Source of the DNA: Arthrobacter sp. StoSoilB20
GTDB taxonomy: Bacteria; Actinomycetota; Actinomycetes; Actinomycetales; Micrococcaceae
Length of the DNA stretch: 64,000 bases
Direction: 5' to 3'
NCBI RefSeq assembly: GCF_019977295.1
Contig: NZ_AP024651.1
Span: 2,108,001-2,172,000 of the forward strand
The notes under the pieces are model-generated. The model saw only the letters and a program-made list of their open reading frames with translations, had not been told where the DNA came from and did no database searches. Every line of letters starts with the position of its first letter. Within the stretch, counting starts at the first letter, position 1. The position numbers were made by a program, and so were the translations under genes. Below are positions 43,863 through 53,369 of this stretch, one piece after another.

Positions 43863-45416
43863 GTGGGCAGCAAGACCCCAACAACCGAGCAACTGCTGCG
43901 GACGAATAGTCTCAGAGGCTTCGGGAACAGCGAGGACGAGGTCCTCGAATTCAAAGACATTATTGCAGGAATGCTTGACGCCTATTTTCGACTTGATGAG
44001 CTTGAGGTGCCCGCGGTTGAGGTGAAGTACGAAAGGCCGGTCGGGGGCATGCCCGGCCGGGACGAGAATCGTTTGGGTGCGTGGGCTTGGAAAGCCGAAA
44101 TTGTTGGTGCGCCGGATGGTCCTCTTGCGGGTAGGACTGTGGTTATCAAGGACTCGATTGCTGTAGCGGGCCTTCCCATGCGGAACGGCTCGGCGGCGCT
44201 TGAGGGGTTTGTGCCTGCTGAGGATGCGACGGTGGTTAAGCGGCTTTTGGAAGCCGGGGCGACGGTCGTTGGAAAGTCGACTTGCGAGAGTTTTTGTCTC
44301 ACTGGCGCCAGTCACACGTCTTACCCAGGGCCGGTCCGGAATCCTCATGATCCGTTGCGGTCCAGTGGCGGATCTTCTAGTGGATCCGCCGTTCTTGTGG
44401 CTACCGGTGAGGTGGACCTGGCTGTGGGCAGCGACCAGGGAGGATCGATCAGGATGCCCGCTGGTTGGAGCGGTGTCTACGGGCACAAGCCAACATGGGG
44501 ACTGGTGCCCTATACCGGCGCTATGACCTTGGAAACCACAGTGGATACCTTGGGCCCACTAGCCCGGACACCAGCCGACCTTGCCTTGATGCTTGACGTC
44601 ATGGCTGGCCCGGACGGCCTCGATCCACGCCAACAGTGGGACCTCCGAGTAGACGGATTCTCGGACGCACTCAACGGAGATGTCCAAGGACTCCGCGTCG
44701 GCGTTCTGACAGAAGGTTTCGGCTGGCCAGGCCACTCTGAAGATGACGTTGACGAACTTGTACTCCACGCGGCCTACGGACTGCAGGCTCTGGGTTGTGT
44801 TGTCGAGGAAGTAAGTATCCCGGCGCACCGGGATGCGCCTTCGATCGCCTTCCCCATATTTATCGAGGGAGGCATCCACGCGATGGCGGTTGGCGAGGGG
44901 GTGGGCCTGAACTTTCGAGGCCACTACACAGAAGACATGATGGAGGCTGTTCGGGAAACCCTCATGCTTCGTGGATCTCGCCTTTCCCCAACGCACAAGC
45001 TCTACACATACCTCGCGGATTTTGTAGAGCAGACTTATGGGGCGCATTACTACGCGAAGGCGCAGAACCTAGCCCGAAACTTGCGGGCCTCGTATGACCG
45101 GGCTTTTGCTGACTACGATGTGCTGGTCATGCCCACATTACCGAAGAAGGCGACTATCATTCCGCCTCCCGATGCCTCGATCAGCACGGTGGTGTCCAGT
45201 GCTTTGGATATGTTGCAAAACACTTGCGCCTTCAACATCACCGGGCACCCGGCCACCGCCATGCCCATCGGAATGTCGGATGGGCTGCCTGTAAGCATGA
45301 TGATCGTTGCTCCGCACTGGGAGGACGCACGGCTCCTTCGGCTGGCGGATGCGTGGCACCAGCTGTCAGCCACGACTACTGCTAGCACCAGCTTGGGAGG
45401 GCGCGACCATGCGTGA
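43863..45416 (+). CDS. Amidase-signature-family amidase (RhAmidase-like)
   Basis: 517 residues from GTG 43863 (AAGGAG 8 bases upstream). Counting from this start, the Ser-cisSer-Lys triad falls at Lys96 (TVVIKDSIAV), Ser171 (GGSSSGSA) and Ser195 (GGSIRMPAG), the same numbering as the Rhodococcus nitrile-pathway amidase, with the same length. GSDQGGSIRMPAGWSG is typical of that group. It hydrolyses amides to acids and ammonia. No nitrile hydratase is present in the window. Embedded in an ABC operon: 25 bases after the binding protein and overlapping the ATPase-permease gene by 8 bases. Confidence 0.92.
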   Translation: MGSKTPTTEQLLRTNSLRGFGNSEDEVLEFKDIIAGMLDAYFRLDELEVPAVEVKYERPVGGMPGRDENRLGAWAWKAEIVGAPDGPLAGRTVVIKDSIAVAGLPMRNGSAALEGFVPAEDATVVKRLLEAGATVVGKSTCESFCLTGASHTSYPGPVRNPHDPLRSSGGSSSGSAVLVATGEVDLAVGSDQGGSIRMPAGWSGVYGHKPTWGLVPYTGAMTLETTVDTLGPLARTPADLALMLDVMAGPDGLDPRQQWDLRVDGFSDALNGDVQGLRVGVLTEGFGWPGHSEDDVDELVLHAAYGLQALGCVVEEVSIPAHRDAPSIAFPIFIEGGIHAMAVGEGVGLNFRGHYTEDMMEAVRETLMLRGSRLSPTHKLYTYLADFVEQTYGAHYYAKAQNLARNLRASYDRAFADYDVLVMPTLPKKATIIPPPDASISTVVSSALDMLQNTCAFNITGHPATAMPIGMSDGLPVSMMIVAPHWEDARLLRLADAWHQLSATTTASTSLGGRDHA

Positions 45417-47970
45417 TTCCCTGTCAGACACGGCCTCCCTGGAAGAACCTGCCCTGTCTTTGGCCGGGATGCTAATTCCGGACGGAGCTTCGGGGGAGGC
45501 CACTCCGGTACTGCAGCTGTCAGCTATCGAGAAGCATTTCGGTCCCGTCCACGCCCTCAAGGCTGTGAACCTGGAACTTTTTGCGGGCGAAATCCTAGGC
45601 CTTGTCGGTGAAAACGGAGCCGGGAAATCGACGCTTATGTCCGTGGCCGCGGGGTCACTGCTGCCCGACTCAGGAACCGTCACTATTGCTGGCCACCGTA
45701 TGGATGGCAGCGATCCAGAGGCATCACGGCGGGCTGGCCTTGCGATTGTCTACCAAGACCCAGCATTGATTCCAGACTTGCGAGTCGATGAAAATTGCTT
45801 CCTCGGCGTTGCCGAGGAACAACGGCCCAAGTTCAGGGGCCTTGCCGCGTGGTCTCGGAAGCTGACCGCGTCCTTCTCGTCCGAGAAGCCGCTACCACCT
45901 GCCGTCCCGGTGAGGGACCTTCAACCGGACAAGCGCTTCGTGCTCGAGATCTCCAAGGCCCTGGCGGGGAATCCTAAGGTTGTCATCTTGGATGAGCCCA
46001 CCGAGCACTTGAGCAAAGAGGATGTCGAAATCCTGTTGGCGAACGTCCGCCAGTTGGCCAAGGAAGGCTGCGCAGTCGTCTATATCTCCCACCGCATTCA
46101 CGAAGTTAAAAAGATTGCGGACCGAATTGCCGTACTGCGCGACGGCGCCATCCAAGACACATTTCCTGCCGGGCAAAAAACCGACCGTGAAATCGTCGAC
46201 ATGGTGGCCGGAAAACAGTTGTCCGTCCTGTTCCCGGAAAAACAGCAACACGGCGGCGACAGGGAAACAGCCGTCGTGGTCCAGGACTTCGTCGGCGAGA
46301 ATTTTTCGGTAGATTCCCTTGCGCTGCACCGGGGCGAGATTGTCGGGCTGGCGGGTATTGAGGGGCAGGGCCAGCGCGATTTCCTCCGCGCCTTGGCCGG
46401 ACTCGAAAAGGCCCGCGGCCGACTTACCGTCGGCGAAGATGAGCTATCCCTGGGTAAGCCGTGGAAAGCGGCCGAACACGGGGTCGCCTTCGTTCCGAAC
46501 GACCGCCATGGTGAAGGAATCTTCACTTCCCTGCCGATCCTGGCGAACCTCACGGCGCGGACGCTGTCAAAGTTCTCACGGGCATCCATCGTTGACCAGA
46601 AGCAGGAAGCAGTTGCCGCCGAGGATTTACGTGCAGCGCTGGGCATCAAGATGAGCTCCTTGGATGCCCCCATCGAGAGCCTCTCCGGAGGAAACCAGCA
46701 GAAGGTTGTGATGGCCCGCAGTCTGGCATCTAATCCGGCGCTTCTTCTGGCCGATGAGCCGACACAGGGCGTTGACGTGGGCGCACGGTTGGACATTTAC
46801 GAGATCCTCCGCTCAACAGCTGACTCCGGCGGCACCGCCCTGGTCCTTTCCTCCGACGCGTTGGAACTCAGCGGGCTTTGCGATAGAGTCATCGTGTTTT
46901 CCCGGGGGAGGGTGGCCGCTGAGCTCCAGGGCGACGAACTGACCGAACAAGCCATCACCCACGCGGTTTTGACTTCGACTACCACGCGATCGGTTGCGGC
47001 AGCCACAGAGCGCTCTCGCGCGAAACGGTTTTTGAGCGGTGACTACTTCCCCGCCGTAATCCTCGGCCTGGCATCACTCGTCTTGGGCGGAGTGGCCGCG
47101 TCCCAAAACGAGTTCTACCTCACCGCCTTCAACCTCAATTCCTTACTGCTGCTCTTCGCCGCCTATGCGTTTGTGGCGCTTGCACAACAACTCACAATGA
47201 TGACCGGCGGAATTGACCTGTCCGTGGGTCCACTGGCCGGAGTCATGGTCGTGACGGCCTCGTTCGTCCTTCCTGCCAGTCTCTCCAGTTACGGGGGACT
47301 GGCGCTAGGCATGCTGATAGTGTGCGCCGTAGGCCTCGTCACCGGCTTGGTCAACTGGGCGCTCATCGAATTTACGAAGATCCCTCCAGTCATCGGCACA
47401 CTTATCACGTTTACCCTGCTCCAGGGCGTTTCGCTGGTGCTCCGCCCTGAACCGGGTGGCGCCATCAACGGAACCTTTCTTGGATGGCTGGAGGCCTCTG
47501 TCGGTTTCGTTCCCGTAGCCGCAATCGCAGCTGTTGTCCTCGGGGTGGGTCTGGAGTTCGCAATGCGTCGGACGGCATGGGGCCTGAAGCTGCGCGCTGT
47601 CGGGTCGCGCCCAGCGGCAGCGAAGCGCCTAGGCGTAAAGATCCGGTGGACTCTGCTGACCGCTTACGTGGGCGCTTCGACCATCGTAGTGCTCGCCGCG
47701 TTGGTCTTGATGACCCAGACCGGATCGGGCGACGCCAGCGCCGGGATCAGTTTCACCTTGCCAAGCGTCACCGCCGTCGTTCTGGCAGGAGCCAGCGTCT
47801 TTGGAGGCCGGGGTTCGTTCATCGGAGCCCTGACGGGTGCGCTCCTGATCCAGCAACTGAACACTGTCACTGTCTTCCTGGCCCTTGACGAAGCATGGCA
47901 ACACTATCTGCTGGGCGGACTTACCATCCTGGCCGCCGGTTTCTACTCAAAACTGAGGTCGAAGGCATGA
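45409..47970 (+). CDS. Fused CUT2 ABC ATPase (two NBDs) and permease
   Basis: 853 residues. Residues about 35-525 form an RbsA-type tandem ATPase: Walker A GENGAGKST, VVILDEPTEHLS, H-loop YISHRIHEV; second NBD signature SLSGGNQQKVVMARS and LLADEPTQGVD. From about 540 an RbsC-type permease follows (FPAVILGLASLVLGG, GGIDLSVGPLAGVMVV, about 8 segments). In ribose-type systems these are normally separate polypeptides. The open frame is continuous with no stop, so this is a true fusion. ATG 45409 overlaps the amidase stop; an RBS (TTGGGAGGG) sits about 8 bases upstream. Confidence 0.9.
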   Translation: MRDSLSDTASLEEPALSLAGMLIPDGASGEATPVLQLSAIEKHFGPVHALKAVNLELFAGEILGLVGENGAGKSTLMSVAAGSLLPDSGTVTIAGHRMDGSDPEASRRAGLAIVYQDPALIPDLRVDENCFLGVAEEQRPKFRGLAAWSRKLTASFSSEKPLPPAVPVRDLQPDKRFVLEISKALAGNPKVVILDEPTEHLSKEDVEILLANVRQLAKEGCAVVYISHRIHEVKKIADRIAVLRDGAIQDTFPAGQKTDREIVDMVAGKQLSVLFPEKQQHGGDRETAVVVQDFVGENFSVDSLALHRGEIVGLAGIEGQGQRDFLRALAGLEKARGRLTVGEDELSLGKPWKAAEHGVAFVPNDRHGEGIFTSLPILANLTARTLSKFSRASIVDQKQEAVAAEDLRAALGIKMSSLDAPIESLSGGNQQKVVMARSLASNPALLLADEPTQGVDVGARLDIYEILRSTADSGGTALVLSSDALELSGLCDRVIVFSRGRVAAELQGDELTEQAITHAVLTSTTTRSVAAATERSRAKRFLSGDYFPAVILGLASLVLGGVAASQNEFYLTAFNLNSLLLLFAAYAFVALAQQLTMMTGGIDLSVGPLAGVMVVTASFVLPASLSSYGGLALGMLIVCAVGLVTGLVNWALIEFTKIPPVIGTLITFTLLQGVSLVLRPEPGGAINGTFLGWLEASVGFVPVAAIAAVVLGVGLEFAMRRTAWGLKLRAVGSRPAAAKRLGVKIRWTLLTAYVGASTIVVLAALVLMTQTGSGDASAGISFTLPSVTAVVLAGASVFGGRGSFIGALTGALLIQQLNTVTVFLALDEAWQHYLLGGLTILAAGFYSKLRSKA

Positions 47971-48968
47971 ACAACACAAGCACGAAAACAGCAAACCGCA
48001 GCCCCAGCACGTTTCGGATACTGGGCAGGGCGGGGAACGGCTATTCGCTGATCCTCTGGGCAACGCTCGCACTGCTCACAGTCACCCTCACCTCCGGAGT
48101 CCTGACGGTCGCCTCTTTGCTCTCCCTCCTGCCCTTCGCCAGCATCCTGGCGGTAGCAGCAGCGGGGCAAATGGTCGTCGTTCAACAACGAGGACTGGAC
48201 TTCTCCGTAGCGGGTATATTTTCCCTCTCCACCATCATTGTGACAGTGATACCGTCATGGCTCGGCATCGGCGTGGCTGCAAGCATCGTCATTGCTCTCC
48301 TGGTGGCAGCCCTCATCGGATGCGCGACCGGCGTCGTTGTCACACGATTCGGCATTACACCACTCATTGCCACGCTGGGAGTCAACGCACTCCTACTGGG
48401 CGTCTGCCACTCGATCTCCGGCGGCAGCCCTACAAGGGTCCCGGAACCGCTCACCGCCTTCGCCTCCGCCCGACCACTGGGAATCCCCGCCACCCTGTTC
48501 GTTGCTGTGCTCTTTATAGGGACCGCAGCGTGGCTGATCCGTCGGAGCACCTTTGGTAAGAGGACGACGCTAGTCGGCGCGAACCCGCTGACGTCACGAG
48601 CGAGCGGCTTCCCGGTTCAGCGATACCAGATAGGGTCCTACATCCTCGCCGCAATCTGCTACTGCGCCGCCGGGATCCTATTCGCCGGCTACGTCGGAAC
48701 GCCTCCCACGGACTCAGGGAACGCATACTTGCTCGCCTCAGTAACCGCCGTCGTCCTCGGCGGGACACCCCTTACCGGCGGCCGAGCAAGCATCGTAGCA
48801 ACAGCGATCGGGGCCCTATTCATCACATGCCTCGGCCAGGCCGTCCTGGCCATGGGCGCACCACCATCAGTCCAGCTCCTCGTGCAGGGCACTGCAATCG
48901 CCGTCGCCATGACCCTCCGCGTCATCCCCTTCTACAAACTCAAAAAACCCCAACCGACGCAGACCTAA
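47967..48968 (+). CDS. Second CUT2 ABC transporter permease
   Basis: 333 residues, about 8-9 hydrophobic segments, RbsC-like (LLSLLPFASILAVAAAGQMVVV, then GLDFSVAGIFSLS and VVVTRFGITPLIATLGVNAL). The usual GGIDLS is GLDFS here. Its ATG overlaps the fusion gene's TGA. With the permease half of the fusion it can form a heterodimeric channel. Confidence 0.86.
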   Translation: MNNTSTKTANRSPSTFRILGRAGNGYSLILWATLALLTVTLTSGVLTVASLLSLLPFASILAVAAAGQMVVVQQRGLDFSVAGIFSLSTIIVTVIPSWLGIGVAASIVIALLVAALIGCATGVVVTRFGITPLIATLGVNALLLGVCHSISGGSPTRVPEPLTAFASARPLGIPATLFVAVLFIGTAAWLIRRSTFGKRTTLVGANPLTSRASGFPVQRYQIGSYILAAICYCAAGILFAGYVGTPPTDSGNAYLLASVTAVVLGGTPLTGGRASIVATAIGALFITCLGQAVLAMGAPPSVQLLVQGTAIAVAMTLRVIPFYKLKKPQPTQT

Positions 48969-49294
48969 GGACTGACCAAGCCTGGGCTCGGTAAGAAACT
49001 TGCCCCGCACCACAGGAGGCGAAAAAACTGGGGGCTCATGCGACGAGAGTGTGTATGCCTGACCGATATGACCATGAAATATGCGCGAAAGGTACTAGTT
49101 CAGTCAACGCATTGAGACTAAATTTGATACAGGCTAAATTCCATCGGATTGTATGGCGCGGCTGGAAGCAGGAATAAAAGTAGTTGCACCTTTCCTCAAC
49201 CCAAGTGCTGAAGGATGCGATACCGGGAGCCGCTGCGCGGATCAACTATTAGCGCGTCATCCTCGTTGGACAATTTGGATAGTAAAGGACTCTT
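48969..49294. other. 326-bp gap, no gene seen
   Basis: No coding signal. A half-site GTAAAG of the MarR-type operator family (49282-49287) doubles as the RBS of the flavin reductase and is not counted as an operator. Confidence 0.4.
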
Positions 49295-50011
49295 ATGAAT
49301 GAATCAGTAAGAGGTGCCAGTTCGCCGGCACCCAAAGACAGCCAATTGCCGGAACCGGATATTGACAACATGCGCAGTTTTGACGTCACTTCCATGAACC
49401 GGGCCGACCAGTTCAAGTTGTTCGTTAACACTGTCGTTCCGCGGCCCATCGCATTGGTTACGACTACAGGTCCTGCAGGTCCAAATGCGGCGCCTTTCAG
49501 CTTCTTCAATGTGGTCGGGATCGATCCTCCTACCGTCATGTTCTCAGTCGGTCCTACCATGTTTGACAGGCGGTCAGAAGAAAAAGATACATTGGTGAAT
49601 ATACGGGCGAATGGCGAGTTCGTAGTACATCTGGTTGACGAAGCCAACAAAGATAAGATGAATGCTTGCCAACCAGAACACCCGCTTTCTGTGGATGAAG
49701 CAGAATTTGCAGGGTTTCAAACAGCGCCTTCAAACTTCGTTGCACCTCCGCGGCTGGTCGAATGTCCGGTCCAACTGGAATGTAGAGTCACTAGCATCAC
49801 TGAAATAGGGAAAGTTCCCTATCAGATGGTTCTGGGAGAAGTCGTCTTTGCTCATTACCGGGATGGCATTCTAAATGATCAGCTTCACGTCAACCCCAAG
49901 GCCATAAATGCGATCGGCAGGCTGGTAAATCCCGGTATTTACTGTCGCACTGACGATACCTTTGAAATGCTTGCACCCTTGCAGCCATCGGCCGCACACA
50001 CCGCTGCATGA
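49295..50011 (+). CDS. Flavin reductase-like (FMN-binding split barrel) protein
   Basis: 238 residues. NTVVPRPIALVTTTGPAGPNAAPFSFFNVVGIDPPTVMFSVG is the diagnostic N-terminal half of the flavin reductase-like/DIM6-NTAB domain, followed by KDTLVNIRANGEFVVHLVDE and YQMVLGEVVFAHYRDG. Members reduce FMN for partner monooxygenases or act directly on substrates. No two-component oxygenase is adjacent, so the partner is unknown. AAAGGA precedes ATG. It opens the second OYE module. Confidence 0.85.
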   Translation: MNESVRGASSPAPKDSQLPEPDIDNMRSFDVTSMNRADQFKLFVNTVVPRPIALVTTTGPAGPNAAPFSFFNVVGIDPPTVMFSVGPTMFDRRSEEKDTLVNIRANGEFVVHLVDEANKDKMNACQPEHPLSVDEAEFAGFQTAPSNFVAPPRLVECPVQLECRVTSITEIGKVPYQMVLGEVVFAHYRDGILNDQLHVNPKAINAIGRLVNPGIYCRTDDTFEMLAPLQPSAAHTAA

Positions 50012-50213
50012 TGGCATTGGAGCCGCATTGCGGACGTCTTCGCAGCAGAAATTGTAAGTCTACGGCAGCATCACATAGTAAAGCCAAAGTCGTGTTCACA
50101 ATGAGATTCCACGATTGGTCTTCGACTACACGTAGTCCTGATCTAGACGATTGGAAATCACTGAGTAGAGGGAACACGCCGCCTTGAAACGACATCAACT
50201 AGGAGCAGCACTC

Positions 50214-50732
50214 ATGACTACCCAGCTGACCATCAAGGATTACCTTGAGATCACTGATCTCAAAGCACGATACTTCCAATACGTTGACAGCAAAGACTGG
50301 AAGCTCCTCCCTGAGTTGTTCACCCTGGACGCGCGTTTCAGTGGTTATGCATTCGACGCTGCCGGTACGACTAACGACTTTGTCGACGCTCTGTCAGAGT
50401 TTCTGGATGACACGAAAAGCCAACACCGCGGCTCAATGCCTCGGTTCAGATCTTTGGACTCCAACAGGGTGCGCGGAATCTGGAGCATGAACGATTACGT
50501 CACTTGGGAAATAGACAGCCGTGTCTACAAGAGTGTGCCAATCTCAGGAATGTACGGCATTAATGGGTACGGCTTCTACGAAGATGAATACCTCCGCACC
50601 TCCGGAGGATGGCGCATATCCTTCTCGCGTCTCGTGCGTACCCGCATCGATCCGCTGGTCGGAAACCCAAGCACCGATCCGGGCTATGAATTTTCCGCAC
50701 CCGACGCAACCTGGCTGGACGCGGACGTGTAG
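50214..50732 (+). CDS. SnoaL-like (NTF2-fold) protein
   Basis: 172 residues from ATG 50214 with AGGAGCAG upstream. DYLEITDLKARYFQYVDSKDWKLLPELFTLDARF is the opening of a SnoaL_4 domain, as in BaiE-type dehydratases and other small-molecule isomerases; DEYLRTSGGWRISFSRLVR closes it. It is less similar to the 11813 and 16421 products than they are to each other. It precedes the NmrA-like and OYE genes on the same strand. A GTAAAGCC half-site (50078-50085) lies upstream. Confidence 0.78.
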   Translation: MTTQLTIKDYLEITDLKARYFQYVDSKDWKLLPELFTLDARFSGYAFDAAGTTNDFVDALSEFLDDTKSQHRGSMPRFRSLDSNRVRGIWSMNDYVTWEIDSRVYKSVPISGMYGINGYGFYEDEYLRTSGGWRISFSRLVRTRIDPLVGNPSTDPGYEFSAPDATWLDADV

Positions 50733-50802
50733 AACACCTGGCACTAAACACGCCGAAAGCAGGCCCGCATATACAGCGAGCCGTATCGATTGGAGAACAT
50801 AA

Positions 50803-51453
50803 ATGAGTAAGGCCGTTATTTTCGGAGTAACCGGATATGCGGGTGAGCATATCGCCCGTGAACTTCTTGACCGCGGATTCGAAGTTTCGGGTGTCGCCCG
50901 CTCAGAGCCCGATTCCCTCGACCCGCGGATAGCGTTCCAGAGTGGATCGATCCATGACCTCGATGTGGTCAAACTGGCAGTGAAGGGCGCCGACGTCGTT
51001 GTGCTCGCTACGCGAGCCGGTGCCATCGCTGAGGACGGCGTTACTTTTGCCCAGGCTCTGGAAGCTATTCTTCCGCTGATTGCCTCGTCAGGTACCCGCT
51101 TGGGTGTGGTCGGGGGAGCCGGCAGTCTTCGACTGGCAGGGACCGACATCAAGCACATGGATCGACCGGAATTCAACCAGGCACAGCTTCCGGAGGCGCG
51201 ACTGCATGCCGAAGCGCTCGAAGTGTTGAAAAAGTACGACGAAAGTCTCGATTGGTTTTACATCAGCCCACCGGAACTGTTCGGTTCCTACGCACTGGGT
51301 GAAAGGACTGGCGGCTATCGCCTCGGCAAGGATGAGTTGCTCTTCGACGAGCAGGGCAAATCCACCATTTCCGGGGAGGACTATGCGATTGCGTTCGCGG
51401 ACGAAATCGAACGGCCAGTTCATCGTCGCGTCCGGTTCACGGTGGGTTACTGA
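50803..51453 (+). CDS. NmrA/atypical-SDR NAD(P)-binding protein, paralogue of 9012
   Basis: 216 residues. AVIFGVTGYAGEHIARELLDRGFEVSGVARSEPDS is the Rossmann loop; later VVGGAGSL, DWFYISPPELFG and GKSTISGEDYAIAFADEIE mirror the 9012 product (VGGSGTL, NWFYLSPPAQFG, GRSTISGSDYALALVDEI). Both genes neighbour an OYE gene. Function uncertain; likely an NAD(P)-dependent reductase in the same pathway. Confidence 0.78.
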   Translation: MSKAVIFGVTGYAGEHIARELLDRGFEVSGVARSEPDSLDPRIAFQSGSIHDLDVVKLAVKGADVVVLATRAGAIAEDGVTFAQALEAILPLIASSGTRLGVVGGAGSLRLAGTDIKHMDRPEFNQAQLPEARLHAEALEVLKKYDESLDWFYISPPELFGSYALGERTGGYRLGKDELLFDEQGKSTISGEDYAIAFADEIERPVHRRVRFTVGY

Positions 51454-51648
51454 GACTCTCGCTGCAACTCCCTGTTGCCACTTGAGCCGGACGCTCTATT
51501 TCCGTTCCAAAAGGAGCGCAGAAGTTGGATACAGGGCCATTATGTTGTGCTGCAACTCGCTAACCAGGCAAGGAAGTCAGAACATGAAAAAACGTGGAGA
51601 AGAAAGTCGGTTAACGGCTGTCCCGGACCGATTGGACGTACTGTAAAC

Positions 51649-52689
51649 ATGGGCAAACTATTTGAACCCCTAACACTGCGTGGCATGACCCTCAAGAACA
51701 GAGTCGCGATGTCACCGATGCTTATGTACATGGCCGGCGACGACGGTAAGGTGACGGACCGTCACTTCGTACATTACGGAGCACGTTTCTTGGGCGGCGT
51801 CGGTTTGGTCATGACGGAAGTAGTCGCCGTTGATCCCCGTGGACGCATCAGTGGGCATGACCTGGGGCTATGGTCTGATGGTCAAATCAGGGGCTTGCAG
51901 CGGCTAACAGCCTTTGCACACGATTGCGGCACCAAAATCGGCATTCAGCTTGCCCACGCTGGCCGTAAGTCGGCTTCACAAGAAATTATCGTCGGTCCAT
52001 CGGCGCTTCCATACGGGGACTTTCCGGTCCCCCATGAACTGTCCACCAGGGAGGTGCAGGAGCTCGTTGTTGCCTACCGTGACGCGGCAGTCCGTGCGGT
52101 ACATGCGGGATTTGACTGCCTCGAAATTCACGCAGGCCACGGATACCTCCTCCACGAGTTTCTTTCGCCAATTACCAACCAGAGGTCTGACGAATATGGC
52201 GGTTCTGCAACTGATAGGGCCAAATTTGCTCTAGACGTCATCACCGAGGTCCGGGCGGTCTGGCCGGATGACAAACCGTTAATGGTTCGGGTCTCTGCCG
52301 AAGACTGCATTGAGGGAGGTTTGACTCTCGAAGACACTGATGATCTGGTCAAGGATTTCATTAGTCTCGGCGTAGACCTGATTGATGCATCAAGTGGGAA
52401 CATCGCCCCCGGCTATGTTGGTGACATCTTTCCCGGGTATCAAGCCAAGTATTCGCGTCGGATCCGCAAAGCATGCGGTATACCCACAGCTACCGTCGGC
52501 TCGATCAGTACGCCGGAGGTGGCAGAGATGGTGGTCTCTTCCGGGAGTGCAGACCTCGTGTTCCTGGGCAGAGCCCTTCTGCGCAATCCTTTCTGGGCTC
52601 TGGGCGCTGCAAAAGCGGCTGGTGTTGAACTTGACCTCCCCATACCCACTTATGCTCGGGCAACAGGTCCCTACGAACGCGGCTTCTAA
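51649..52689 (+). CDS. YqjM-like ene-reductase lacking the active-site Cys, paralogue of 6096
   Basis: 346 residues, identical in length to the 6096 product and with the same motifs: LKNRVAMSPMLMYMAGDDG (Leu replacing the YqjM Cys), IGIQLAHAGRKS, EIHAGHGYLLHEF, RSDEYGGSATDRA, VFLGRALLRNP. ATG 51649 gives the conserved start; the frame opens earlier without similarity. As at 6096, an SDR gene follows immediately, but that copy is dead. Confidence 0.88.
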   Translation: MGKLFEPLTLRGMTLKNRVAMSPMLMYMAGDDGKVTDRHFVHYGARFLGGVGLVMTEVVAVDPRGRISGHDLGLWSDGQIRGLQRLTAFAHDCGTKIGIQLAHAGRKSASQEIIVGPSALPYGDFPVPHELSTREVQELVVAYRDAAVRAVHAGFDCLEIHAGHGYLLHEFLSPITNQRSDEYGGSATDRAKFALDVITEVRAVWPDDKPLMVRVSAEDCIEGGLTLEDTDDLVKDFISLGVDLIDASSGNIAPGYVGDIFPGYQAKYSRRIRKACGIPTATVGSISTPEVAEMVVSSGSADLVFLGRALLRNPFWALGAAKAAGVELDLPIPTYARATGPYERGF

Positions 52690-52734
52690 ATTTGGCTGCT
52701 CATTCGACCAAGGTTATAGGAGGTTTTGATTCAC

Positions 52735-53369
52735 GGTGCCGGGAAGACTAGAAGGCAAAGTCGCCCTCATTACCGGCGCAGCAGGCGGCCAGGGTAGGGG
52801 GAAGCGAGACACTTTTCGGAGGAAGGCGCAAAATTTGTCGTCGCTGATATTTTCTGAGAGCGAGTAGAAGCGCTAGGCGTCGAGATCGAGGGGCCTGGGG
52901 AGAATCTCTGCCGCTGGTATTAGACAGTACCAAGCAGGAAGACTGGAAAGCGGCAATCTGTGCCGTGGAAGACCGCTTCGGTCGCTTGGATGTTCTCATA
53001 AACAACGGCGGAACTATAGGCCTCGATGGCATTAAGGCAGCTGAATTGGACGCCTGGACCCGCTAAGTGTCCATCAATCAGACCGGAACTTGGCTAGGCA
53101 TGAAACACTCTGTCGTGCACATGCGAAAAAGTGGTCAAGGCGGATCGATCATCAATCTGGCATCCATCTACGGCGTCCTGGGCCGGGGCGCATTTGCTGC
53201 GTACCCGGGGACCGAGGGCGCCGTGAGAGTTCTGACGAAGACCGCCGCCGTAGAGTTCGCGACGGATAACATCAGGGTGAATTCGATTCTGCCCGGCCTC
53301 ATCGACACGCCCTTGAACAAGACGGTGCTGGAGGAGCTTGGGGTTCAACACCCAACCATTCTCAGACGA
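52735..53369 (+). pseudogene. Broken SDR gene, paralogue of 7165
   Basis: Starts GTG 52735 after AGGAGG as RLEGKVALITGAAGGQG, then shifts frame near 52795. Later frames give GRLDVLINNGGT, an in-frame stop replacing the WNWIL region at about 53064, then VSINQTGTWLGMKHSV, INLASIYGVLG and LPGLIDTPLNKTVLEELGVQ, all parallel to the 7165 SDR. The YTGTK motif is YPGTE, so the catalytic Lys is also lost. The 3' end is cut off exactly at a 38-bp inverted repeat. It is certainly inactive. Confidence 0.9.

Noticed and set aside
49282..49295. GTAAAG-GA-CTCTTA as an additional MarR-type operator
   Set aside because: Only one arm matches and it coincides with the ribosome binding site of the flavin reductase.
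50078..50091. GTAAAG-CC-AAAGTC as a MarR-type operator
   Set aside because: Only a half-site; second arm does not match.
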